Shown here: in pieces, positions 25,137 to 34,976 of the stretch
How positions within the stretch are numbered: the first letter of the stretch is position 1
Layout of the letters: each line of letters begins with the position of its first letter
Source: Enoplolaimus lenunculus
Taxonomy: Eukaryota; Nematoda; Enoplea; Enoplida; Thoracostomopsidae
Assembly (NCBI GenBank): GCA_030248215.1
Contig: JASANG010002453.1
Coordinates: 50,971-114,970 of the forward strand
Direction: 5' to 3'
DNA length: 64,000 nucleotides
Program-made: the position numbers and the translations under genes
The notes under the pieces: generated by a model
What the model saw: only the letters and a program-made list of their open reading frames with translations
The model's database searches: none
What the model was told of the DNA's origin: nothing

Positions 25137-27124
25137 CTTCTTCAACTCCATACTGATACGCAAGATTTTGCAGTGCTTTAATGTGTTCCATGAGTTTGTC
25201 GGCGTTGAGCATACTTAGTTCTGAAAAATAAAAAACGTAGGTTTGCTTATAGACTAAAATTCAAATTAGGCCAGACTTAATGTATTTACTACTAATTCAT
25301 GTGCTTTTGAACAGTGCAGCAGTGGCGTCCCCATTTTGAATCTGCATCCATCATTACAGCCCGTTAGTAAAATTAGAGTTTCTAAGCCCAAATTAAAGTC
25401 CACAAAAAAGACTCAAAGTAGAAAAATGGTCTTGACTGATCAAATATGTAAGAGACACTAGGAAAACTCACATAAATTTTATTAAATCTGAAAAAAAGAT
25501 TAACGGACATGGCAATCAACAAAAATGCTTCAAAGTAAGACAGTTCTGCCCCAAAACAGAACATAAAAACACTGCCCCAAAGAAAGAAAACAGCGTTTTA
25601 ATTGATGCTCTGAAAATTTTAAAAAGTCGCGACAGGGTTTTCTTGTGTCACCAACTGAAAACGGTCCTCAGAACTCCAAGAAAACAATCCCACAAAAAGA
25701 GCCAACCTCCTCAAGCTACGTCCTGGGTCTACTGATAAAACGGTCCATGTTACTTTAAGGGGCGTCAAGGTTTCTGGTGGGTCTATAAAAGAGTAGGTTT
25801 AGATTCTAGATTACATTGTTTTTGCTTTGGATTAGCCTTAGGCTTAGGAACACATTTTTGCAACGCATAGGCTTAAGCTTAGGAATACGCTTAATCTACT
25901 GTTACGCCCCTCAAAGTAACATTGGCCGATAAAACCATGTAAATGGTAAAATACTTACCATTCATCAGCGACAAATCTTCTCGATCGATCTTAATTTCAA
26001 CGTTACTCGCTGGACTCTGTGCACCAGAAATCGGCTGCAATAAATTCAATTTATAAATGCCTTCCTTAACTGCAACTACTGACACCTTTTAATAAATTGA
26101 GTTAAATCAAAACTTTAACTTCAATTTAGCATGACACCAATCCAAAAAAGAGGCTAGGCGAGACATTGCGAAGCTAAATTATCAGCTGTTGATCGCGAAA
26201 ACACAAAAAATGCAGTTTTAAATACTTAAAAAGCAATGCGAACAACTTTATTTGGATTCTTAACTATAATTCCGATCAGTCACTGACGCAAAAAATTTCT
26301 ATATCTAAAGCTGCAATGCCACACATACGTATTTTTGTGCAACTTTCCCGCATTACTTTGTTTGCAATGATTTCTTTGAATATAAACGTGATAGTTCTAT
26401 GAAAAGAAAATCTGCACGCAGATTTTTGTGCATTCGCAAAATTTTGCGTACTGCGAAAAAACCGGCTGACTAGTAAACACTAAAACCACAAGTACTCCAT
26501 AGCACCAAAACACAAATTGCTTATTATTTAACAATAAAACTAGGGCATTCATACCCAAACACTCGTAACTTACGCTTCCACGGAGAGTATCGGACGCTAT
26601 AAATTCGGACACTCCGGGAACTAAAATGAAAATATATAAATACATATACACATATATAATGTCATGACAACTGAAATACCCGTTTCCTCCGATTGATGAA
26701 CAAGAACAATTTATGACTATTTGGGTCACACAACAATGACTGTCGATTACGTTATTGCACACAATTTCACCGACACGACATATTTTAGTTTCACCTCCCA
26801 TAGCTGATTGTGCCACCTAACTATCCAATACGAACCCCATTTTCAAACTCAACCTAAACGTACACCTAACTTACGTTGTTCAGGCCACAAATCGGGCGAC
26901 GCCCGGTTTTCGAGTTGTTCGAAACTCAACAACGATCCGCCAAGCATTGGTCCAACAGACGGCGCCGCCGTTACTGTAGGACCACTCAGTCCGCCACTGA
27001 AAGTGCGGACCGGGCCACCAGGCCTTGAAGGACCGGCATGGTTGCTAGCAGCCACTTGGTTATCTGTTAAAACGCTGGAAGAGCTTGAGCGATGAAGAGA
27101 TGACGTTGACGGTGACATTTCCAT
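25137..27124 (-). CDS. LIN52: LIN52, subunit of the DREAM/MuvB complex (last exon unresolved)
   Basis: Nuclear protein that helps the MuvB core bind pocket proteins or B-Myb and so controls cell-cycle genes. Exons: 26875-27124, 26574-26620, 25959-26034, 25137-25220, joined in phase. The first has a Ser/Pro/Gly-rich N-terminus longer than in vertebrates, then SLLSFEQLENRASPDLW. Across the junction PEQLPGVSEFIASD continues, then SPASNVEIKIDREDLSLMNE and LSMLNADKLMEHIKALQNLA, ending YQYGVEE. These match vertebrate LIN52 (RASPDLWPEQLPGVAEF, ..LMEKVRGLQNLAYQLG) closely. Vertebrate LIN52 ends with a short MTRGKFLNIL-type tail, which I could not place after the donor at 25136. The frame does run on through 24694, and LGRFLDI near 24970 is reminiscent, but no phase-matched acceptor leads to it. 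A subfamily B MITE lies in intron 3. Confidence 0.9.
25742..25927 (+). mobile_element. hAT-type MITE, subfamily B, in LIN52 intron 3, perfect TSD
   Basis: Left end GGTCCATGTTACTTTAAGGG, right end CCCTCAAAGTAACATTGGCC, TTAGGC blocks between. Exact 8-bp duplication GATAAAAC (25734-25741 and 25928-25935). It ends 31 bp from the donor side of the intron. Confidence 0.88.
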
Positions 27125-27348
27125 TGTGAATATAATTAGAAAATAATATAAATATCACCAAAATTAATAGTTGCTAATGACTTATAAGTATATGATAAAT
27201 AAAAATTGTGGCTAATGCCAAATCAATACAAGCCCTAAAATTTTTTAAATTTTATTCGTATTACAAACATAAATAAACGAAAAAAACAAATAAACAAACA
27301 ACTATTTATTGCCAAAGTCATCAACAAGAACTAACTGTAATAAACAAC

Positions 27349-27510
27349 GGCCCATGTAAACATCAGGGGCGGAACGTCTTTCTGCGGGACTAGAACAGAG
27401 TCAGCTAAAGCGTTAGACTAATTTTTTGCTTGCCTTAGGCTCTAGGCTTAGGAATAAGCTCATTGTTACGCATAGGCTTAGGTGTTCCGCCCCTGTTGTT
27501 TACATTGGCC
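27349..27510 (+). mobile_element. hAT-type MITE, subfamily A, perfect TSD
   Basis: Left end GGCCCATGTAAACATCAGGG, right end CCCCTGTTGTTTACATTGGCC without the first base shared. Exact 8-bp duplication TAAACAAC on both sides. It lies about 225 bp upstream of the LIN52 start codon, so it could overlap that promoter. At 162 bp it is one of the shortest full copies, with few TTAGGC units. Confidence 0.88.
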
Positions 27511-28170
27511 TAAACAACTAACATTTATCTACGTACCACCATAAAATATACATACGATAAATTAGGTAAATATTCAAGTCCCACAGGAGTTTTAGCTGAA
27601 ATTCCCTGTGGCCGTGAATCCGTTATTTGGCAAGCTTTGTCGGTTCTTCAAAAAAATCATTTCATTGGGTATGTGGTTGTGCAACCAAACCCGCAATATC
27701 CTTCATTATATCTATGTTGTAGCGTTTTCGTGAAAGCACACGGAACAATTCAATTCAATGGGGGGGCATAGCCAGGATTTCGAACCCGATGCGTCCGTTT
27801 TATTCAAATTTCGAACTGTCGTGTCTTGTCTTGACTGACTCACTACTGACCGTAGAAAGTTTCCATAACCCCTTGAACAAAAAAATCCTAAAATGGACGG
27901 GGGCTACCACCTAAGCACTTTGTCTACATCCTTGCTAACAGTATACATCGCAACTCATTGTACGCTAATCAAAAGCATGACAGGTATAAAACCAACTACC
28001 CTGCAACCCTTAACAATTAGTTACGCTATGCTCGCCATGTGCCACCGGAACGCATCACAATACAATACAAACAATTATGGTTTAAGTATATAATACTTTG
28101 TATTGTTTGTAATGCGTGGCGGCATATGGCGTGCGCTCAAAGACGCTTTAGCGCAACCCAAACAATGGTT

Positions 28171-28633
28171 AGGGTCCAGCGTAATGCTTATGGCAATTGC
28201 CATAGGCATGTAAAGGTGCAACTAAGGCACACAGTATAAGACCAAATACTAGGGTCCAGCGTAATGCTTATGGCAATTGCCATAGGCATGTAAAGGTGCA
28301 ACTAAGGCACACAGTATAAGACCAAATACTAGGGTCCAGCGTAATGCTTATGGCAATTGCCAGAGGCATGTAAAAATGCAACTAAGGCACACAGTATAAG
28401 ACCAAATACTAGGGTCCAGCGTAATGCTTATGGCAATTGCCATAGGCATGTAAAGGTGCAACTAAGGCACACAGTATAAGACCAAATACTAGGGTCCAGC
28501 GTAATGCTTATGGCAATTGCCAGAGGCATGTAAAAATGCAACTAAGGCACACAGTATAAGACCGAATACTAGGGTCCAGCGTAATGCTTATGGCAATTGC
28601 CAGAGGCATGTAAAGGTGCAACTAAGGCACACA
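28171..28633 (+). repeat. 80-bp tandem satellite, 5.8 copies
   Basis: Units start with AGGGTCCAGC at 28171, 28251, 28331, 28411, 28491 and 28571. Each contains the palindrome TGGCAATTGCCA. Copies differ at few sites, chiefly CATAGGCATGTAAAGG versus CAGAGGCATGTAAAAA. In order the two forms run first, first, second, first, second, then a mixed last copy. Confidence 0.95.
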
Positions 28634-29511
28634 GATTGCTCACATTTATAATACCAAATACTATAAAGTATCGAGCATATAAACTGCAACACAATCGCAT
28701 TCGCAATTAAAATAAACGCATACAAGATCGTTTTGACTGCACAAAGCAACATTCTATGCCCGTATTCTCAAATGTGTATAGAACCTATAACCAATTGGTA
28801 TAAGGTTTTGTACCTTATGAATCACTGTATGATAAGCTTCGCAATTCAACATAATTTTTCGATTAAATTAATTCAGGTTGTTTGCAAATGAGTTCGGTTA
28901 CTGCACACGCGCGTTCGTGAGTTTGAAAACTTATTACTAACTGATGATAGGTGTTATACACGTATGAAAGTATACGCACTATATATTCTATACTGGTTAA
29001 GGTACGACCGGATTCATTAAAATGCCGGAGCCGAAGCCAGATATCCAGGTGGCACCCTGGATGATTCTATATAGTATATATTTTTAAAACGACAAATAAA
29101 ATATTTTGCAAACATTTGTAATAATATAAATAGCAATTGTGTTCAAATTTTTACACCACTTAAACTTAGTCAACAACAAATATGGTGTTTAGACCAGTGA
29201 TACTAGCAATACTTAATATACTGTTGAATGCTTAAGCTTCATAGTTCAACAAAACTGGCACAAAACCTATTTAATATCAACCACAGTATTATCGCATCCA
29301 GCATATCAATTTGACGACCACAATAATATAACGTTGTCCAAAATTCTAAACAGTATATCAGGCCAATCACCAGTTAGCGATCATAAGTCTTGTATAAACT
29401 TTCGAGCCAGAAAATCAAAATGCAAGAAAACTGTAATTAAAAGTATCATGATTGGCTTAAAAATTTATTCCTACGCTTGAAATTTTATTACTAGCTCACG
29501 ATAGGCTCTAC

Positions 29512-29704
29512 GGCCCATGTTACTTTAAGGAGCGTCCAGGTTTCTGGTGGGTCTATAAAAGAGTAGGTTTAGATTCTAGATTACACATTTTTGCTTAGGC
29601 TTAGGCTTAGGTTTAGGCTTAGGAACTAATTTTTGCAACGCTTAGGCTTAGGCTTAGACTTTGGAATACGCTTAATCTATTGTTACGCCCCTTAAACATT
29701 GGCC
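29512..29704 (+). mobile_element. hAT-type MITE, subfamily B
   Basis: Left end GGCCCATGTTACTTTAAGGA, right end ACGCCCCTTAAACATTGGCC. Internal GTAGGTTTAGATTCTAGATT is shared with the other B copies, followed by TTAGGC blocks. Flanks GGCTCTAC and GGTTGTAC match at 6 of 8 positions. Confidence 0.8.
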
Positions 29705-30239
29705 GGTTGTACAATCATGTAAATATAGTGTACACAACGTAGAATCAGCCCGGACCCATGGGCTTTGACCCGGGCCGGTTCCAACCTTGGCAGGAAACAA
29801 TGTTTGAAGCGAATGCACTGCAACCCGCTGATTTAGCAACTATAGCAAATCTATGTAGGTACCGCTTACATTACCAACCCCTCAGATTTAGCACCAATCT
29901 TGCCCTTTCCGCTATATTATCAAAACTCGGCAACTATCACCAAGGGCGATGCCAAGAAGAGTTACAAAAGTTGAAACACCCTTTGGCAAGCAGCTGAGAA
30001 AAATGTAACACAATGTCAAATACTGCAAATAAGAAAATCCGACTAAATACATTTATTGCCTTCACTGCTTGTACTTGAAACCTACCAGCGATCGACCGGA
30101 TACTAATTTTACCAGATAACGGAACATGATACGGACGTGGGTTTTTTGCCTGATATTAAACCTGAACCAGATATCCGGTCGATCCCTGATACCGATCCCG
30201 CGAACAAAACCCAGGCACTGCCCCTAACTGTAACACCAG

Positions 30240-32471
30240 CTAACCCTTGCGATACTCGGCATAAATCCGCTCAAACATCGGCTTACACTCAATACAACAG
30301 CGTAACTTAGCACATAACAAAAACGCACCTGAAATCTTACGATGAATCGAGTATGTTTCTTGTGGGGGCGGGGTAAGCCTATGCCGGAGCATAACTGGAA
30401 TCAGTCGTTGAATTTGTCGCGTAATCCCTTGAGCTCCGAAATCAAACCTGCCGTCCGTCGCAAAGGGTTCACCTAAAATCAGCACCGCTTCCGCATGAGC
30501 GTCACACATCACATCCGATTCGTACCCAGTTAAAAATCCAACAGACCTCGAATAGTCTAAAATTGTTGCTTTATCTCGATTTGCAGCCGCGTTAATAATT
30601 TCAATATACTGATCAATAAAGCCCTTACTGTAGGTTCGGGTTGCCCCAAAATCCAGTAGAATAATTCTAGGCTGGTCGCCGGAAGGATCAGCGTGGCGGC
30701 GGTCAAACAAAAAATTTGACCAATTTGGATCCGATTGCATCGTTCGCCAAACGAACACTTCTTTGAGGCATAAATCTAAAATTAGCTCACCGATTGCGTT
30801 TCTTACATCTTGGGGTAAATCCACGCATTTATCCAACGGGGTTCCGGTAACGTACTCAGCCGCTAAGATTCGTTTCGTTGTATAGTCCATGTAAATTTCA
30901 GGTACATAAAATTCAGGTATATTAGCCACAAGTTCCTTGAATTTTGTACAGCTCGCCGCCTCAAGTTCATAATTGCATTCGTCAGCCATTTCCGCACGTG
31001 CAACTTTCGCAAACGTATCCATAAACGCACCAGGAGGTACAAAATTGGCAAATTTCAACACCCCCAGCAAGCTGTCGACATCCGAATCAATCGATTTCGC
31101 TACGCCAGGATACTGAATCTTAAGCGCCATGCTTTTAGCAGCGCCGGGACCAGCCGAAACGGCCCGATGGACTTGGCCGATACTCGCTGCCGCAAACGGC
31201 CGTTCGTCAAATTCCACAAATCGCTTCTCCCAATCTGGTCCGTATTCTTCGCGCAAAACACGATGTATTTGCTTCGTCGGCATAAAATCCGCTGAATCCC
31301 GGACTCGTTCCAGAATGGCAACCAATTCAGGACTTATCATCGATTGATCTTGGATACTCAACATCTGTCCCAGTTTCAGTGCTGCCCCTCGTACGCGACA
31401 CAGCGTCGCTACGATCCGTTCGACGTTCGCCTCGGTCAAAAACGGATTGCTACCCCCGAATATTGTATCTCCACCATCCACGGCTTGTTGCTTTTGTGCG
31501 GCGCTGCCAAAACCTAAAGACCTTCCAACCATTTCACCAACGGCTCCAAGGCCTAACCCAAAGGTCAAACTTCCATAATTTGCGAGCCGAGAAATCCTCG
31601 ACGAAGGCACTGTTCGTTCGCGTGAGCGTGTGCTCAGGGTTGGCACCGCGCTAGGGTCACCCACGCTTCCGACATTCGGAAGACGATGTCCTTTGTTAGC
31701 TGTCACCGGCGCCACTTCATATCCTTGTTCACCTTTTAAATTCGAAGGTTTACTATACCGTTCCAGTGGACCATTTTCCAAATGAGGTTTGACTAAACCC
31801 TGAGGTTCCAAACTCGAACTCGGCTCAACTGATACTTGTTGACTGGAGCTACCATACACCCCACGGTTGTTAACGCTGCCTTCGGATAAATTTTGAGAGT
31901 GCAGCCACGTTTCTCCGCCAACCTCACTCGCCTCTAAATCCGAAGCGGTGTTCAGACTGGTCGGGTGGCCAGCCTGACGAAACAATGCTTCCATATCGGT
32001 GCCGTATGCGTCAAAGTCAAACTTTTCCAAATCTTCCCCACTAATTTCCTTATCAGATAAACTACCATTAGAACTAGTTCTACCCAGGAATCCTAAACTA
32101 GGCCAAACAATATCCTCAGCAAATCTTCTCGCGAGCACTGGACCGCCTTGATACACACCCTGACCCACAGCTACAAGCCTTCCAATCACATCCATAACAT
32201 CGACATTTGGTGCCAAATTCTTGTCCAACTCGCCTAAATTTCCTGAAGAGTCCACTTCACCCTTGGTCCGTCCACGGTTAATACTTACCCCACAGCTCCT
32301 AACACAACCTTTGGCAACTTCTTCCAAGCTGCTCGTTGAGCATCTGAGTTCAGCGTGGCGAAGTTCTTGTGCCACCATAGCGCGTGCAACAATTTGCAAA
32401 CCACGAACTACGCCGGCTAAATCAGCTAGAATTCTTGACGTACTAGAAGACATTACTAACAAAAACGACAA
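30240..32471 (-). CDS. COQ8-like: COQ8/ADCK3-type atypical kinase, intronless, 743 aa
   Basis: Mitochondrial UbiB-family protein that supports coenzyme Q synthesis through ATPase activity in the CoQ complex. Family signatures are all present: the KxGQ motif K366-Q369 (ALKLGQMLSIQ), the Ala-rich loop with SIGQV at A427-V434, ALKIQYPGV with the ATP-site Lys, SDPNWSNF in the catalytic loop, and the DFG-like LLDFGATR with D607. The C-terminal CK-PMFE segment also fits. About 300 N-terminal residues are low in recognisable features and rich in Ser/Gly, making the protein longer than vertebrate COQ8A (about 650). The start at 32471 is the first Met; a second follows 6 residues later. A whole gene in one exon is odd beside neighbours with 4-19 exons. 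No poly-A tract follows the putative AATAAA at 30057-30052, so a retrocopy origin is possible but not shown. COQ8A and COQ8B cannot be separated here. Confidence 0.93.
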   Translation of the reverse strand: MSFLLVMSSSTSRILADLAGVVRGLQIVARAMVAQELRHAELRCSTSSLEEVAKGCVRSCGVSINRGRTKGEVDSSGNLGELDKNLAPNVDVMDVIGRLVAVGQGVYQGGPVLARRFAEDIVWPSLGFLGRTSSNGSLSDKEISGEDLEKFDFDAYGTDMEALFRQAGHPTSLNTASDLEASEVGGETWLHSQNLSEGSVNNRGVYGSSSQQVSVEPSSSLEPQGLVKPHLENGPLERYSKPSNLKGEQGYEVAPVTANKGHRLPNVGSVGDPSAVPTLSTRSRERTVPSSRISRLANYGSLTFGLGLGAVGEMVGRSLGFGSAAQKQQAVDGGDTIFGGSNPFLTEANVERIVATLCRVRGAALKLGQMLSIQDQSMISPELVAILERVRDSADFMPTKQIHRVLREEYGPDWEKRFVEFDERPFAAASIGQVHRAVSAGPGAAKSMALKIQYPGVAKSIDSDVDSLLGVLKFANFVPPGAFMDTFAKVARAEMADECNYELEAASCTKFKELVANIPEFYVPEIYMDYTTKRILAAEYVTGTPLDKCVDLPQDVRNAIGELILDLCLKEVFVWRTMQSDPNWSNFLFDRRHADPSGDQPRIILLDFGATRTYSKGFIDQYIEIINAAANRDKATILDYSRSVGFLTGYESDVMCDAHAEAVLILGEPFATDGRFDFGAQGITRQIQRLIPVMLRHRLTPPPQETYSIHRKISGAFLLCAKLRCCIECKPMFERIYAEYRKG

Positions 32472-32537
32472 AAGTATAAAACTTTTTTAATTTTACTTAC
32501 TATAAATTAAATCTAGCAAAAACAATTCATCACTTGA

Positions 32538-32782
32538 GCCCTATTCACACATGACAGTTTTAGCTGCGAGAACTTGCAATTTTGCATCAGCCAATAGCAA
32601 AGCAGCTGCAATCAATTCAGCGAACATGCATGGTTATTCACACATGTGAACTAAATTCCTCGCTTTGATTGTTTATAAATTATTTGCAGCTACAAGTATT
32701 TCGAACGGGATTTTTACAAAACTTCAAGTGCAAGTTGCAGCTGCAAGTACTTACAGCAAAAACTTGCACCTGTGAATAGGGC
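32538..32782. mobile_element. TTAA-flanked MITE (piggyBac-like), copy 1
   Basis: Begins GCCCTATTCACACATGACAG and ends CACCTGTGAATAGGGC, with longer inverted repeats containing GCGAGAACTTGCA / GCAAAAACTTGCA. The flanks are TTGA and TTAA, a worn TTAA duplication. Copies 2 and 3 are at 50680-50940 and 61815-62087. It sits about 65 bp upstream of the COQ8 start codon, in the likely promoter. Confidence 0.75.
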
Positions 32783-32786
32783 TTAA

Positions 32787-34976
32787 GGAAATGTTAGAAA
32801 ATAAACTAAGTTTAGCGTTGGAACAGCATTCTCAACTAAAGTTCCGTATTTATCATTATTGGGCCATCAGCACTACTATCAAAAGACACATCGATATAAG
32901 AAGATTGCTTACAACACAGGAATTGAAGCGTTAAAAATTATGGAACTTGTTGCAATTGGTGGTTATGTGGTTATGTAAAGATCTGGGGCGCAACGTTATT
33001 CTGTAATACAGCAATAGAGTAAGCTTACGTTGTAGACAAATTTGTTTGGTCAGGCTTAGGTACAAGCTCATTCTTACGCTTAGGCTTAGGAATATGTTAT
33101 ACTACTGTTACAGCACTGTTTTAACACACTGGCCCAATTGGTGGCACGCGCACGCCTCCACACGACGACAGACTACAAACCAATCAGCCCCTAGCGGTTA
33201 TTACATCTTACTTCGAAAATTGTTAATCAGAAACCCACACCTCGATTCCAAATACTTGGGAATTAAGTTTTCAATATAAAAAACATGTTACCAGACACTT
33301 CTTTTCTTATTCAAGTTGTATACAGCGACACTGTTGCTGATCCAATTAAATTACAGCACATGTATAAATGATTAAAACTTTTCAATATTGCAAAATGTAC
33401 CCTATTTATAGCGACGGCTAAATAGAACCAACCGTCCCGCTTTCTCGCACAACTGCAATAACGTACGCATAGATTAAACCATTTTTTGCATATTCTTAGG
33501 CTAAAACTTACAATAATCTTTGCGCCCTAGAAACCAGAATTGAAGGCCTAAAAGAGTAAGCATTTTCCAGGAGCGAGATTGAACATACTTACAGCACCAA
33601 AAAACACCGGCCGCAAACGCCCCCCCCCGCGCCACACCCCCCAACCCCCCCATGCAACCGGAACCGACTACTGCTCGCTGTTGCTCTTAAATCCATTCTC
33701 AAAATGACATGTTTTGCCATCAAAAACTTTCTATCTCATAAATATAACGCAACATTGAAATTTTATTAAATATTTTGCTATAAGCAACAAAATAAAACCA
33801 AGTACCAACAAACGCTTAAGTACTCAGGAGGAAATGAATAAAATTGTCAAAATGGACATCACCTAACCAATCTGCCTGAGCCGAAACCGCAAGTTGATAA
33901 ACTTGCCATAAAAATTGCACATCGACGTTGCTGCTGATTCAAATAAGCAACAAATCCAACTTGTTTGTAAAATTCAATACAAAAAGAACAAAAAGTATCT
34001 TTTATGGAAAGGAAAGAATATTTCTGATGAGTACCTCTGATCTCAACCAAAAAAATTCTATATCGTACAAAATTATAACCGCACACTTTAATCTGTCAAC
34101 TTTACCTATCGAAATAAAACCCATTGATTTAAAAATTTTTCGTTTTTATAACAGTAAAACACAATTCAATTCACAGAACAAAATTACCTTCGATCACACA
34201 TTGTGAAATTTTCAAAATATAAGCAATCCGCACACTTCAAGTTATTAACTTCAGCTTTCGAATCATAGTCTATTTAGTATTTCAAAATTTTCTGCACTGC
34301 TAACAATACAGTGCAATAATTCAATTCAGAAAACATTGTTAAGTAGCACAACAAGAAACCGATTTCAAGTAACCCGGTATACAGAACCGATCACTCGTTT
34401 ACTGCACAGTATTCTGCCGGTAACGAACTCTGTTTTCCACCGAAAATAAGTTATTTCAAATTATACTTGCAATAGGAAAATGGTCTCAATGTGTAGTTCA
34501 AATAAGCAATAATATAAAATCAGCGAAAGCAAAATCAGGGCCAAACATAATATAGAACAGGGCCGGGCCGTTTTTGTAGGACTGCTATGGAGTAAGTTTC
34601 CAAGCAAATGGCGGTGATTACAAAGCAGCAATTAAATTTGAAAACACTACTACTGCTGTCACAGTATTCAACCCGGAATTAAATTGTATCTTATGCAGAA
34701 TAAAATATTTAAATCGGCAATTGAATTCCCTTCCAACATACACTCGTTAATCACATGCCAATGGCGTAGACAGCACAGCTTTAGAGGTCAAACCCTATTT
34801 GGGATTGTGTAGTTCAGAGGTTTTTTTACAATCTCTTTTCAATTTGCGACACAAGTCACCCCTTCGATATTCTATGTAACATAATGCCCTTTCTAAACTC
34901 CTGGCTACGCTGAGGCCACATTGCCCCCCAAAACAACCAACACAACTCGACAAAACCCCTGTAAACATTGACACAA
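32787..34976. other. Intergenic stretch between COQ8 and SRP14
   Basis: No gene recognised. It contains a worn subfamily A MITE (32961-33134), a C-rich run with long CCCCC tracts near 33619-33650, and a subfamily C end fragment near 34546-34610 (ATATAGAACAGGGCCGG). The remainder is AT-rich. Confidence 0.5.
32961..33134 (+). mobile_element. hAT-type MITE, subfamily A, with duplicated left tip
   Basis: Left end reads GGTTATGT twice in a row before AAAGATCTGGGGCG; right end CACTGGCC. Exact 8-bp flanks CAATTGGT (32953-32960 and 33135-33142) show that the duplicated tip is inside the element. Confidence 0.7.

Larger units (their letters stand above)
27519..30239. other. Intergenic stretch between LIN52 and COQ8
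   Basis: Holds the 80-bp satellite (28171-28633), a subfamily B MITE (29512-29704) and short CCGG-type remnants (near 28990-29060 and 30086-30188, the latter a 103-bp piece with ends CAGCGATCGACCGG and CCGGTCGATCCCTG). An unmatched 79-codon frame at 29758-29997 is not supported as a gene. AATAAA on the minus strand at 30057-30052 is a plausible COQ8 polyadenylation signal. Confidence 0.5.

Noticed and set aside
29758-29997. 79-codon plus-strand frame next to a MITE
   Set aside because: No recognisable domain, splice partner or promoter; too short to support alone.
33619-33650. C-rich run as a regulatory site
   Set aside because: Simple low-complexity sequence with no other supporting signal.
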